DNA of 64,000 nucleotides from Acanthococcus lagerstroemiae (Eukaryota; Arthropoda; Insecta; Hemiptera; Eriococcidae). The translations under genes and the position numbers were made by a program. The stretch spans positions 57,821,946-57,885,945 of the forward strand of contig CM063110.1 of assembly GCA_031841125.1 (NCBI GenBank), in the 5' to 3' direction. The notes beneath the pieces were generated by a model. That model was not told the DNA's origin, did no database searches, and was given only the letters and a program-made list of their open reading frames with translations. This document shows positions 11,614-23,831 of the stretch, piece by piece; the stretch's first letter is position 1, and every line of letters begins with the position of its first letter.

Positions 11614-11626
11614 TATTCTATATTTC
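11614..11626 (+). repeat. Right target-site duplication of the U6-RTE chimera
   Basis: TATTCTATATTTC, identical to 7670-7682. It follows the RTE tail, which contains AATAAATAAATA. Confidence 0.85.
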
Positions 11627-11887
11627 ATCAAATAAATAAAATGACTAGAAAAAAAAAAACAAAAAAAAAACTGAAAAAGTAAAAATCTGCAATTGAACTG
11701 CCTCTTGCAAGATTGGAAAATCCATCAGATGGGTTGACCGGAAAAACATTCTACCAATCTGTTATATAGCCAAGTTAAACATTTCCCCTGTATGCTATTT
11801 GGTCACATCAATGTCAGTTCATTAAATTATTATAAGATTGTAATTACTGAAAGTAATCGTGGCTAATCGCATAAGCTAGTGAGACTA

Positions 11888-12024
11888 GAGCACCTGGAAA
11901 TAGTCGAGAATGAACTTACACTATCTTTAGTCTTTTCCTGCCCGATGATACGAAATTCTATATTCACCGAGCATGGAAAGACTGAAGATGACGTATATCC
12001 ATACTCGAGTGTTTCCAGGTGCTC
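11888..12024. mobile_element. Short hairpin MITE with TA flanks
   Basis: Arms of about 50 bases (GAGCACCTGGAAA at the left, TTTCCAGGTGCTC at the right, continuing inward to AGTCTTT and GGAAAGACT) form one long imperfect hairpin with a short loop. Both ends abut TA (11886-11887 and 12025-12026), as in mariner-type MITEs. No ORF. Confidence 0.7.
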
Positions 12025-12026
12025 TA

Positions 12027-14206
12027 ATCAGACATGTGGCGCTTTTCAACACTTTGTAAGGTGTTTTGACTTGAGAATAACCTGATGACACTCTGCTAAT
12101 GGCCGCACCTGAAAACTCATCCGCCCATCTCGTCTCTGTCACAACCCCGAAACCCTGTATTTGCACCCTGGCTTCTAGTTTTCCTTAACGTTAAAAAACC
12201 ACGTTCTTGTTCATTTTCAAAGAGTGAAATAATAAACAATATTTTTTGTAAATCCTGAGGTAATAACGCGCCGGTGACTGAACGAAAACACAAGAGTGCT
12301 CTAAACGGCGTCTTTTATGCAGAACCAGCACGCGTAAGAAAATTTTTTATTACCCAACACTGTGCATTTTCGCCGTTCGTTGTGCACCAGTAGGGCACAC
12401 GAGATAACGGCGAGAATTTTTCCTGCACATTTTACCATGGTACTAGGAATAAAATTGAGCTCGCCCTTTTCCTCGCCAGCGTCAGGTATACGCTCTCATT
12501 TGGCACTAGGTAAGGGCCGTACACATGTTTTTTAGGTAATATATCTGTCATTCACGTATAAATATTTTCCGATTATGTACCATGAACGAGAACTGAAAAT
12601 GACCGACCTTATATTATAGCAATCTTTTGTCACATGCTGACGGTGTGTATGTAAATTTCCTTTTATTTTCGTGTTCTTCGCGTTTTATTATCCTCAGCTA
12701 GTGTAGCTTTTTGTTTCCAGCAACACATTTGCCCGGGTAATATCGGTTTCTCGAATGCGGAATTGTCGTAAAATAAAGTGTAACATACCGGCGTGAATCT
12801 AGCGTTTATCGACGCTCCGGTGATTTGATTTAAAAAAAAAAAAAGGACGCCCATATGCGAACAGATAAACGCAAAATTCTCTTTTCACTGTAGAAATTAT
12901 ACGTCGCGATCGTGAATATTTGCTAACTAAATGCGTTCGGGTCGGGTTCATTCGGCGGCGCCCACTCGACCTTTTTATCGAAGAGAAAAAAATCCGATAC
13001 GTCAATCGACGCAGGGTAAACAGTAAAACATGTTCAGCGAGGAGTGACCTCGTTTATGGGAATCGAACTGTCCTCAGTTTAGTCTATACGCCAAAAATAT
13101 TGTTCGCAGAAGTTATACGAGAGCTAAGAATGTTCTTGAAAAGTCCCCCCAACTTGAAAGCCAATTTAGGTGGATGTTCAGGGCAACGCTCCACAGCACA
13201 TCGCATTGAGAGATTAAAAAGTTCCAAGTAAATCGTCCACAAAGGTTTCCGAGTTCATTATGCTGTCGTGTCCAATGGGTAAGGATTAGAGTCGTGGAAA
13301 TTCTGAAAACAGGAAACTTCTGGTCCTGGAGGTTAGTTGTATCGAATAGATTGTGTGAATGAGTTTTGCAATCAATTAAACGAAATACTTAGCAGGTTCG
13401 TTACTAGAAAGGGTAAATGGGGGGGGGGAACTCCTCCTCCATCTTGAGAGCATTTTTGAGCCGCAGGAAATCTATTGTTACCTCTTCATCTGCCCCAATT
13501 AACCCCTCCCCCAAAAATCTTCCATACCCCATCGCCATACAAGAAGCGGGCTGTGGACCTAATACGTGGTCCTAATACAAAGTCTTCTTGAATTCTGGAA
13601 TAGTTTTTGCTTCAGTGAAACTGGATGCATGCTCCCGGCATAAGGACGTTCCGCCCTGCCTCAAAATAAAGGAAATAATGATGATAAAGAAGAAGTAGCT
13701 TCATATAGACCCATTTCGCGTCTCCCAGGAATCACTAGGCTTTTTGAGCAGCTTTTACCGAAACACCGGAGGCCTTTTAATTGACATTCCAGGTTTTCAA
13801 TTTGGGCTTAGAAAAAGACACTCAAAGGGAACAACTATTCTGTCATAGCTCCACATCAGTGCTGCCAACCAAGCCTTTCGAAAAATCCCAGGATTATTCG
13901 TAAAATATCTTGAGATTTCCCAAAAAATCTTGAGACAAAAATTTTCGCCTTTTCTACGTTGCTCAACAATAAAATGTTCACTGACTCATCATCACGACAT
14001 GATTAACAACATTACCGCCTGGTAACCGACCAACTTGCCCTTTGCCCACGGATAATAAAAATTAGAAACTGAAATGATAAAGACTGATTACTTTTTATAT
14101 GTAGGATACAGCCACACAGCACTCCAACAGCTTAGGCTAGGTTGGAAAGCGGAAAGCCAGCCGGCAGCCGTTACACTACGAAGTACACTACTGCATAAAA
14201 ACGAAA
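12027..14206. other. No recognisable gene
   Basis: The open frames show no domain. A CAGTGCTGCCAACC sequence near 13858 resembles a hAT terminus, but I found no partner end. There is a G10 run at about 13419. Repeated TCTTGAGATTT words near 13905-13930 recur at 14470-14700. Confidence 0.4.
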
Positions 14207-14210
14207 AGAT

Positions 14211-14323
14211 GTGACCTGTCACATGAAAAGGGCACTTAGAGGCGTCAAAAATTTTGATGTCATTAGGCCCCTTCCTTAGAACATCTCGATGCCACTAAGA
14301 GCCTTTTTCTTATGACAGGTCAC
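14211..14323. mobile_element. 113-bp hairpin MITE with AGAT duplication
   Basis: Long inverted ends begin GTGACCTGTCA and end TGACAGGTCAC and continue inward (AAAAGGGCACTTAGAGGC against GCCACTAAGAGCCTTTTT). AGAT flanks both sides (14207-14210 and 14324-14327). No ORF. Confidence 0.75.
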
Positions 14324-14508
14324 AGATGTATTTTAAATTTCCGCTGTGTGAAATCTGGGTGCTTATTAGTTATTACTCCCAATGGGCCTTACACATTTCC
14401 ATTTTCAAATTTTGGAAGTGAAAAATTTCAAGAAGTCATGCATATTCACTCAGTTGCATGTACATTCTTGAGAACTCTTGAGATTTTCTTTAAAATTTTG
14501 AGATTTTG

Positions 14509-14673
14509 CAGTGGCGTAAATACGCCCCCCCTCCCAGAACCTCTTATATCTTATGTTTGTTTCTTTTTTTGTTCATTTAATGAAAATTGAACATGGTGAA
14601 AATATACTTACTTTTTATTCTATGATCTCAACCCCCCCCCCCCCGCCCGAAGAAATGTGTAGTTACGCTACGG
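14509..14673. mobile_element. 165-bp hAT-like MITE
   Basis: Ends CAGTGGCGTAAATAC and GTAGTTACGCTACGG are imperfect inverted repeats of the common CAGTGGCGTAACTA insect hAT terminus. A perfect 8-bp duplication AGATTTTG lies at 14501-14508 and 14674-14681. It interrupts an older TCTTGAGATTTTG-rich sequence. The inside contains a C-homopolymer run. Confidence 0.85.
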
Positions 14674-14936
14674 AGATTTTGTCTCAAGATTTTGAGATCT
14701 TGAGAAAAACCTCGAAATCATCTCTCTATACATTAAAAACCAAAACTCGTCCCCCTCCCCCCTTAAAAAAACGCACTGCGGGTTGCCTACCTAAAAATCA
14801 GAAAAATTTCAGGGGCAGATCAGCTACTTTCAAGGACATAATCTGTTCTGACATAAAAGATCTCCAAGTTTTAAGACATAACCGACATAAAAATACATAA
14901 AATGACATAATTACCCATAATCTTCAAGATCACAAG

Positions 14937-16545
14937 TCGCTGCAGGTTGCCTACCCTGTCCCTTAATTGTTCAATTTTTCAGGGATAGCCTACCCGCAGG
15001 AGGAGGTTCATGGTTGAAAAGGGAGAGGGGTGGTCATGGTTATGAGAGCTCCTGGGTCGATGGCCAGGGATCTTCAAGGACAGGGGCTCTGAAGGGAGAT
15101 AATGCCTAGGGGGGAGTGGTGGGTGAGAGGTCTTCGTGGCGGAGGAAATCCTTGGTAGGAGAGGGTGGCCACTGAGGAAGGAGGAGGTAGTGGTGGGTGA
15201 GGATCCTAGAGGGGCAGTAAAATTTTGGTAGATAAAGGCCCGGGGGTGTAAGAGGTACTCATGGTGGAGGAGGGAGCTCCTGAAGGGGAGGAAAACCACG
15301 GTGGTGGCGGGGACTGTAGAGGCGGTCGGGAAGGTGAATGAAGGCCATGGTCCGGAAGGTTCTGGTCCCGGGGAGGGGGTCTTGAGGGGAAGTGTTCTTG
15401 TGCGGGAGGGGTGGTCATGGTGGTGGAAGCTCCTGGTTGGAGGACAGGGGGTTCTTCGAGGTGGTTGGGCAAGGGAGACCGTAGGGTGGTGGAGCCGTGG
15501 AAGGGAAGGCTGTAGAGAGGGACTAAGGCCGCCACTGGGAGGGAGTAGAGACTGCAGATCGCTTACCCTGCTTCACTAATTGCCTATTTCTCCATGGGTA
15601 GCCTACCCCTAGGAGGTGGTTCATGGTGGAGGGAGCTCCAGAATGGAAAGCAGATCCATGGAGGCGTGGCCTTAGGAGGGGATAAAGGCCCTGGTGGAGG
15701 AGGACGTCCATGGTGCGGGAGGGGTTGGTGGCGGGGGTCTGAAGGGGAAGGGTGATTATGGTAGTGGGAGCTCTGGAGTAGAGGACCAGGGGATCTTCGA
15801 GGGAGTTGGGACAAGAAGGTTGTAGAGGAGGAGCAGTGGAAGGGGAAGGCTGTAGCGAAGGATTAAGGCCTTAATTGGGGAGGGCGCAGAGATGTGTGAA
15901 GAGGTCTTGGTGGCGGTGTGGTACGCGAACAGAAATGAAGGCCATAGTGGTGTGGGGTGGTCGGAGGGACGTGGTCCTAATGGGGAGGGTACTTGCGGTG
16001 GAAGAGGGTGATCGGGGGAGACTAACTGTGGGACTGGATGATGATTGGAGGTATGAACGGAGGGTGCCACGTGGGGGAGAAGCTGTGGACAGAGAAGGTC
16101 ATGAAGAGAAGAAGAGGGTAGTACAAAGAGATTAAGGCCCAGATGGTGGAGCTTGGTTGCGGTGATGGATGATTGTAGAGGTGAGGAGGAAGTCCAAGGG
16201 AGACGGCCTACCCGGATGTGCAGAAGGAAAGGGTTCGCAGGGGGGATACTGCGGTGGTAAAAGACCATGGGGTGGACATTGAAGCCTCTGGTAGGAGATT
16301 ATGACCGTTGTGGGGGAGGAGTTTGTGGCTGAGGAGGGCTGCGACTGTTGAAGTGTGACCGTGGAGGCAGAGAGCGACCCGGGTGAAAGAGGAGGCTCGT
16401 GATGAAGAAAGGATGGAAGGGGGTTCATGGTGGAAGATTGAGGACCGCTGATAGAGGGGGAGCAAAAGAAGGGCAAAGCAAACCTCAACTCAGGAACAAA
16501 AGTTTTAGACCAAACACCGAGGACTGTGACGGCGGGGAGTTGGGC
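14937..16545 (+). repeat. Purine-rich, long-period degenerate tandem repeat
   Basis: About 1.6 kb in which the plus strand is strongly G- and A-rich (GGTGGAGGAGGG-type words). It is built from at least two long units. A module with CTGCAGGTTGCCTACCCTG and GGGATAGCCTACCC occurs at about 14940-15000 and again at about 15553-15612, and a partial form occurs at 14780 and 16206. A second shared block (GGAAGGCTGTAG, then TAAGGCC) is at about 15500 and 15850. The proline-rich open frames on the minus strand are a consequence of composition and I do not call them genes. Confidence 0.7.
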
Positions 16546-16559
16546 CACGAAGCGACCAG

Positions 16560-18760
16560 GGGGCGAAGCCCCCTAGTAAGATCTGAAGATGTATTTTCAT
16601 GTTGGCGGCAGGGCTCCACATTTGACAAGATTGAAAGCAGACAGGCTGCACGTGCTTTTTCACTCACGTGTGTACGTTACAATATTATTCGTTTTTTTCG
16701 ACGTAGTTTCGTCGAGACAATTTTGACATTTTAGCCCACGAAATCGAAGAGCCCACGAAATCGAAGAAGTCGAGAATGTCGTCTACATGGTGCGACGAAA
16801 CATCTAGCCAGTTTTAATCGAATGTACCTGCTCTGGTTGTTGCTCGGCCGGGAAACGAATATACTTTACGTTCGAAAACCGACTTTCAACAATACAGCAG
16901 GAAGTGGTTACAAAGAACGTTGGCCAGATTGCCTCATAACGTCGCCTCGTTTAAAAATTCGCCTCGGAGAAAATAAACAGATGGTCTGCCAGTCTTTTTT
17001 TTTCTCTCCTTCTCTCTCCTTCATTCCTCTGGTTCACTCGCACTCTTTTTCTCTACATTCATTCACCATATATAGAACGGGCCAGGAAATTCTAGTTTTC
17101 AGAATCGTTTTCGTTTCACAAACAGACACACACACACACAGAGTAGTCCACGGCTCGTTTATCGTTTTCGCTCCTGCCTCTGGAGCTGGAATTAACAAAA
17201 GACCGGGTGACTCTTCGATAAGGGCAACAAATAAACAATGATTTTCTCCCTAATATTTCCTGTGTTTTGTTCGCGGCTACCTTTACAGCCGCCGGAATTA
17301 GAGCTGAGGTGTTGAAACGTGATTTCGTAAGTCGTCGCAATCACGCAGCTTCTTATCCTTCGAAATTATATAACAGGATCGAGATTAGAAATGAAGACGA
17401 ATTTGTGTAATGCTTTCTCAGACACGTGCGAACCTTTATTTTTGAAAAGAACACGATTTTTCGTAGGCGATCGGGGGCTTCAACTTCGAATATAGGTTGC
17501 TTGTGCCTGGGGAAGACGCGGGCGGTAAGTCCACAATATGAACAAGGAACGCTGTCTCTGTATTGGTACCTACATGGAAATACGCAACGAGGAAAAGAAC
17601 ACGGAGATGGACGTAAAATCGATACAATGCGACTGTTCGACCACCGAGAAAATACCTACATCGAATTTTCACACTGATCACCTCATCTACCTTCCACTTT
17701 AATTTCTGCAAGGTTTTCCTATGTTTTTGAAAACTAAATAATAGTACCGGTGAATAACTTCTTACGCGGACATCCCTGTTTATACACCTACACGAAAACG
17801 TACTCGCCACGCCTAATTTCTACAACACATTATGAATTTAGATGGAAAATAACAAAAAACTAACAAAACTCAGTCCATATACCACGCAGCCGACCCGTAC
17901 AAAATCTATCAATTTTTAATGATCGGGCTATTTTAGGTTATTGTTAATCAATGTGAGGCCACTTTCGAGTCAATTCCGTAACCCTTCGAAATTTTTAACG
18001 AGATTTCACGCACGAAAGACGGTCGTGTTATTAACGACCCGTGTTCCGTCGCAGTGCAAATAGACCCGAATCACACTAGTCGCGGAATTTGTAAATTATA
18101 ACAAAATACACATAGGTATACACGAACGCAGGAACAGCACTCCGCCCAGGCGAATAAACTCGGCTGAACTCATTTTACGCCACGTCAATCACAGCAGGAT
18201 CACATGGTTTCCTGGTAACTGAAAATTCCCGTTCATCTACTCAAAACCAACGGGATAACGATCCGATCTGCAGAATCGCTATCTTTTATCAGGTTTTTGG
18301 CGCGCCAGAATGCCGTTAAAACTGCCAAACAGCTCTAGCCTCGCCCTCATCCAATAACCAAAGTGATCGTCCAAATTAATACCGAATGTAGAACAATCAC
18401 AGTCAAAATGTCAAAACACTATTAAACAGTCAAACGTGCCAAATATTTTGACGTCTGATAATAGTTTGGTAATATAGGTATACCTAATTTGGGCAACCAT
18501 GGTGGAATTGTTGTGAATGTAAGAGTGATGCAACACGGCCGAAAATACTTTCAATCGTCTATATTATCAAAACTTATTCAAGTTTTACTGGTTTTACTGA
18601 TTGTTAATTACTCAGTCAATAATTCCTGTCAAAAATGTCGGCGCTGTTTCGCCGTGAATTTAAAACAATGCTACTGATCCCCTAACGTAGAAACTGGAGG
18701 AGGAGGAGGAGGAGACCACCCGGCTGTCAAAAAAAGCATCCAGACTGTATTTCAGCGCAT
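16560..18760. other. No recognisable gene
   Basis: The open frames, including one of 139 codons at 16822 and one of 124 codons on the minus strand at 17436-17810, show no domain I can name. There is a short CA repeat at about 17130 and a (GGA)n run at about 18694. Nothing else was recognised. Confidence 0.4.
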
Positions 18761-18764
18761 TACA

Positions 18765-19518
18765 AAGGGTGGTCCAAAAGTCACTGCGCGACGCTCCGTG
18801 CGGACTACATGCGCGATCTAGCGAAGCGCGACCGAACTAATGAAGTCCATTCGATTTCCAGTCGAAAGAGACCAAAACGAGCGCGCATGCGTACATAGTC
18901 GCCAAGGTACAGCGGTTTGAAGTTAATGTGTTCGGATGTCACCTACAAACTAAACGCGTGTTGTATAAAATGAGTTTGGACAGTGCGAATTTAAGAACGG
19001 ACCAACGGTGGGTGATCCGGTATTGTGTTTGTCGTGGTCTGACATCAAAGCAGACGTGTGATGAAATGGAAGGTGGGTATGGTACGAGTCTGATGCCGAA
19101 GAGAACAATTCAGCGATTGCATAAGGAATTTCGCGATGGCAACACACACATCAGCTTCGTGGATTCCACAAACTGGGCAACAGTGAACAAGTGTAGCTGA
19201 CAGTGACAGCCTTGACTGTCGAGGACTTGCACATCTCATAGCGGATGTCAGACCACAACGAACACATTACCGGATCACCCACCGTTGTTCCATTCCTAAA
19301 TTCGCGCATTTTGTACAACACGCGTTTAGCTTGTAGGCGACATCCGAAACACATTTACTTCAAACCACTGTAGTTCGGCGACTATGTACGCAAGCGCGCT
19401 CGTTTTGGTCTCTTTTGACTGGAAATTGAATAGACTTCACTTTTAATTCGGTTGCACCCAGCTAGGTCGCGCACATAGTCTGCACAGAGCGTCGCGCAAT
19501 GACATTTGGACCACCCTT
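18765..19518. mobile_element. Mariner-related inverted duplication (hairpin element)
   Basis: Two arms (about 18765-19046 and 19244-19518) are inverted copies over roughly 280 bases. Both start with AAGGGTGGTCCAAA and end inside at GTGGTCTGACATC, with a loop of about 200 bases. Each arm carries the terminus, untranslated leader and first codons of a mariner-type transposase, so the element seems to come from inverted duplication of a transposon 5' end. The right arm lacks 12 bases present in the left. TA occurs next to both ends (18761-18762 and 19518-19519). Confidence 0.75.
18971..19197 (+). pseudogene. N-terminal fragment of mariner-type transposase
   Basis: The open frame runs from ATGAGTTTGGAC to a stop at 19195. 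It contains TDQRWVIRYCVCRGLTSKQ and, further on, RTIQRLHKEFRDGNT, the pattern of the N-terminal helix-turn-helix (HTH_48-like) domain of mariner transposases, which binds the terminal repeats. The catalytic DDD domain is absent. In another frame after the stop, LTVEDLH resembles the next segment of such proteins. The fragment overlaps the left arm of the hairpin element, so it cannot make an active transposase. Confidence 0.6.
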
Positions 19519-19689
19519 ACAGCAATAGATGATGAGATATGTGCTGCAGCGACTCACTCCCTTCCTTCACACCCCACCAAAAAACCTCCACAAGACTGAG
19601 ACCTTTCTACGCTAATGTACTGATCAGGTATGTTTCTTTTCCATGACAATTGACGACTATAAGAACCGTTAACAAGAAGTGTAGTCTTT

Positions 19690-20210
19690 GTGAGGATGAT
19701 TTATCATGGAATTCGAGTTATTAAAAGAGTTTCCACACAGTCCTAATAAGACCTTGAAGGGCCTTGACAGTATTAGGAAGTCTTTAACACAGTCGTTAAA
19801 AGTATGTCATAGTTTAGCAAGTTCTACAGAGCCTTGAGATGGCTATAGAGAGAGTTCTGAAGGGTTTTATCAAGTCTGCACATAGTCTGAAAAAATCCTA
19901 ATAAGCTTCGAAATAGTTTTAAGAAGTTTTAATAAACTTCAATACTGTATTAAGAAGTCTCAACAAGTCTTAACACAGTCTTATATGATGTCTTTGAGGT
20001 GTATAAATCGTCGGCTTCGTAGCAAAACTCACCAAGTCTTATGTAAAAACGTAGGACCTGGTGAATTCTGCCACAAAGCCGACGAAATACGTTTTAAGCA
20101 AGGCTGGATGAATCCAAGTCCTACCGAGTCTTCAGTCATGCTAAAGAGCCCTCGTGAGTCTTGAGGCAGTATTTTTGTAACATAGTTAGCAGGGGTCTTG
20201 ACAATACCTT
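19690..20210 (+). repeat. Degenerate AGTCTTAA-type tandem repeat
   Basis: Successive imperfect units containing AGTCTT, CCTAATAAG and TTAACACAGTC recur about every 25-45 bases. Similar words occur in the loop of the neighbouring inverted repeat (21715-21790 and 22040-22110), so this block may share its origin with that element. Confidence 0.5.
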
Positions 20211-20374
20211 CCATCAATGGCTTGCGGTGACTTTTCCTAGGAGGTAAGCGATAAGCGTAGAGGTGAAATAAAAATCAGAATAAAAGTATGAAATTATTCA
20301 AGTTGTTGTATTCCAGTGTAGGGTCATTCCATGCGCATTTATTCTTTTCTGTGACGAATAATAGACACAGGGAC

Positions 20375-20655
20375 ATACTTCCAAATAAATTTTCCTGGGG
20401 GGGGGACAAAAAATTGTGAAAGTCTCAACTGGCTCAACTCAGAACTCCCGAACATCACAGCAAGGAAAAATTATTTGACTTGTTGGATTTTGTCCAACTC
20501 CGCAACTCAATTCCCAAGTATCAAAGCAAAAAAACAAAAAAAAAAAAAACCTTTGACTTGTTAGATTTTTCCAACTCCGCCTGATTGAAATTGTAAATTT
20601 TCCCAACTGCTGAGTGAAAAATTCTTTCAGGGGGGGGGGGCAACTGAATAGATAT
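20375..20655. repeat. Left-arm-specific insertion with G tracts
   Basis: This sequence is missing at the corresponding place of the right arm. It contains two G tracts (about 20397 and 20628) and the words TGAAATTGTAAATTTTCCCAA and CTGAGTGAAAAATTC. The same words occur in the 120-bp insertion at 23712-23831, so both insertions belong to related families. Ends are approximate. Confidence 0.5.
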
Positions 20656-21167
20656 GGCACAAATAGTTTCACCATATCCAACGGGTTAACCAACTGTTTT
20701 CATATTGCGATACAGGCAAGTCTAGTAACTCAAACACTCTCTCGCTCAGTTTTTAAAAATGGTAATTCTGGTTTAGGCTTCCCGCCATTAATACTTTCTA
20801 ATTGTTCATTAAGCATAAGTCGCGAAAACGGTTTTGCAATAAGATCTCGAATACGCATTTTGGGGGCAAAAAAATACGGAGCATTCTAGTAGAAGAACAT
20901 AATCACGTTTCACTGTTAACTTTGATGTTTGCGTGTAGCCAGCCGAGCCTAGCCTGACTTAAAACGCTTCCAGACCGCAACCAAACGCACAGGTTTCGTC
21001 GCGTTGAACACGATAGTGTGTTTTTGTGTTGGTATTCAACATGGAGGCGGAGCGCAAGTCATGCAGTGCGTGCAGTACGGAAAAGAAACATTAGATGGCC
21101 TATACAAATATACATGTACGAATATTGCCGAACGCCGAACAGAATACATCTCCTGTGAATTTATCAT

Positions 21168-21543
21168 ATTTATTTATTTATTGAGAATTGGCCCACCACA
21201 ACAGCCTGATGGCCAATTACAGTGGAGAGGCATATACAAGTAATTCTTAATGCAAGTACGAGTACTTATATGCAAATGAAGAAAAAGCAAGAAAGAAGGG
21301 AAAGAAAAAGTAACTAAAGAAAAGAAAGAGGAAAAAAACAACTCAAAGAGGGAATTGAGTCCCTCCCTTATCCACCCACCAGTTGAAAGCCACCTCCGTG
21401 ACCTCACTCCCAGCGATACGCAACTTCGTCTTGTGACTAAGGGTAGCTTATCTTTTAAACCAACACAACAGAGGAAACGGACAAGAAGTATTGATTATAG
21501 ACAATAGATATTATTGGAGGAAAGGGTTAGTTGTACAGAAAAG
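21168..21543 (-). mobile_element. Left-arm-specific retro-insertion with AATAAA-type tail
   Basis: The right arm reads directly from GTGAATTTGTTATA to TACTTAAG, whereas the left arm has about 376 extra bases between TCATAT and GCATAT, which may be the target duplication. On the minus strand the insert ends in (AATA)n, as RTE tails and RTE-dependent SINEs do. No coding sequence was found in it. Confidence 0.5.
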
Positions 21544-23711
21544 CATATACTTAAGCATAAGCGTTGTACGCGTCGATACAGTCGCTATTTTGTCCAATGT
21601 TTCATTATCTTTTATTTGTTACAAGTTGAAGTTTATATTGTATATGAAAATTTATTTTCTCGGGAAATTTCAGGGTAAGCGGCACTTACCTTCCTTGCCT
21701 GGAATGCACGCCACTGTCTTGCATAGCCTTATGAAGGCTCAGAAAGTCTTAGCATAGTTCCAAAAGGACTTGTCACGTTGTAACTTAGTCTGAAAGAATC
21801 GTGATCATTCTAGATTCATTCTCAATAGTGGCGTTACAAGATGGATCTAGACGACAATATTTCTATTCATAAGGTAAGTGAGCCCAATAATTTTGGCACT
21901 TCAGGCTTTTATATGAATGTTTTCATTTTTTTTCTCTTTTTTGTGGTAGTTGTCAACTAAAATATCTACAAATAATTAACTATCTTGAAATTTTTATACA
22001 CTACCCCACGCCCCTCAGATCCTCTACCGAAAATGTCTCTTTTTCACAACTAAAGAAGGCCTGACTTAAGACCTAATAAGGCCCAACCTGGAGCCTAATA
22101 AGACTCGACCTGAAATTCTGTAAATAAAAAGATAAGTATGATTTAAATAGAAATTTATGAGTAAGTTATGAGTAAGAACACGCAACTTCTGAATCACAGA
22201 ATTGATAAAAAATTGATTTTACCGAGTTGTGCCCTATTATGTTAAATTCCATTATTTTTCTTCAAAATCACATACCTCGGTTTCAAATGGCTCAAATTTA
22301 AATTTTCTAGCATCGATTGTTAACTACCACTACCACAATTATCAAATTTAATAAATCCTATTTGACTAACATGATGATAAATCCTTCAAGTTACATGAAA
22401 AACACATCGGAGCACTTTTCTCATTCCTGAAAAACTATCAACCATCACATATCTCGCATCAATGGGCTGATACGATAAAATTGAGTGAACAGTGTTGCCA
22501 CATCATAAAGGAACGACTCTGCTACACATTGCAATGCACTCTGAAGCCTAGCAACCAAGATTGATACATTGGGCCTTATTAAAGATCTGGGCCTTATTGG
22601 GCGCGCATACCTCAGTATTTTTCGTGTTGTCAGGATGAGAGATATTCTTGTGCCATTTGAAGATGCAACACAAGAAATCTGAACCTGCTCGTATCGAAAG
22701 GATATTTCTAATATCTTAGTTCACGAATTCCAGAGTATTTCGGCGTTTCTCGAGCACCGATGAACTACAAAACGCCCAAGTAGCAAGATCTCGTTCAAAT
22801 GGTGAGATCTCGGGACTAACAGGATAGCTGACAACAGCCGCTTACCCTGAAAATTCCCAAGAAAATAAGTTTTGATATACAATATCAACTTCAACTTGTA
22901 ATAAATAAAAGATAATGAAACATTCGGCAAACAGCGACTGTATTGATGCTTACCACCCTTACACTTAAGTATATAACAAATTCACGGAAGATGTACACTA
23001 TTTGGCGTTTGGAAATCTTTGTACATGTATTCCTACAGGCCAGCCAGCAAGGTGTACATCGGATCTAACCCTTCTTTTCCATACTGCACATAACACTGCA
23101 CGACTTACGCTCCACCTCTGTGTTAATTACTAACACAAAAATACACTAGCATGTTTAACGCGACAAAACCTGTGCGTTTGGTTGCGTTCTGGAAGCGCTT
23201 TGAGTCCGGCTTGCCTCGATTTGGCTACACATACACACGAATGTCAAAGTTGACAGTGAAACGTGATTATGTTCTTCTACTAGTCAACGCGTTAGGTTTG
23301 AATGCTCCAGTTTTTTGTGGGTTTTTCCCCCTTTTTTTCCCTTTTTTTTTTTGACCACCAAATGCATACTTGAGATTTTATTGAAAAACCTTTCGCGACT
23401 TATTCTTAATAAACAGTTAGAAATTATTAATGGCAGTAAGCCTAAATCAGAATTATTATTTTTTTAAACTGAGCAAAAGAGAGGTAGTTCGATTTTCACT
23501 AGACACAGTATAAAAACATTTCGCGGTTAACCCGTTGGGAAGATGGTGGAAAACTGTTTTGTCGGTCTTGTGTATTGTTCGTCACAGACAAGGATAAATG
23601 CATATGAAATGATCCTACATAGGGATAAGACAACTTGAATAATTTGATCAAGGCCCTTTTGTAGTAACATGTTTCATACTTGTACTCTGATTTTTACTTC
23701 ATCTCTACGTT

Positions 23712-23831
23712 CAGGGATGTAGTAATGGGGGGGGGCAATTCCCCCGAAGGAATTTTTCACTCAGCAATTGGGAAAATTTACCATTTCAGTCAGCCCCCCC
23801 CCCCAAAGAAAAACTCTTTGGTACGTCTCTG
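23712..23831. mobile_element. 120-bp hAT-like MITE in right arm
   Basis: Imperfect ends CAGGGATGTA and TACGTCTCTG. Flanked by TCTACGTT (23704-23711) and TCTATGCT (23832-23839), 6 of 8 identical. The left arm shows the empty site (TCTACGCT when oriented alike), which confirms that this piece is an insertion. Contains G9 and C11 runs. Confidence 0.7.

Noticed and set aside
13858..13872. CAGTGCTGCCAACC as the end of a hAT element
   Set aside because: No matching opposite end or target duplication was found within the next kilobases.
15756..16268. 170-codon minus-strand proline/serine/histidine-rich open frame
   Set aside because: It lies entirely in the purine-rich repeat. Overlapping frames on the same strand look alike, so composition explains it.
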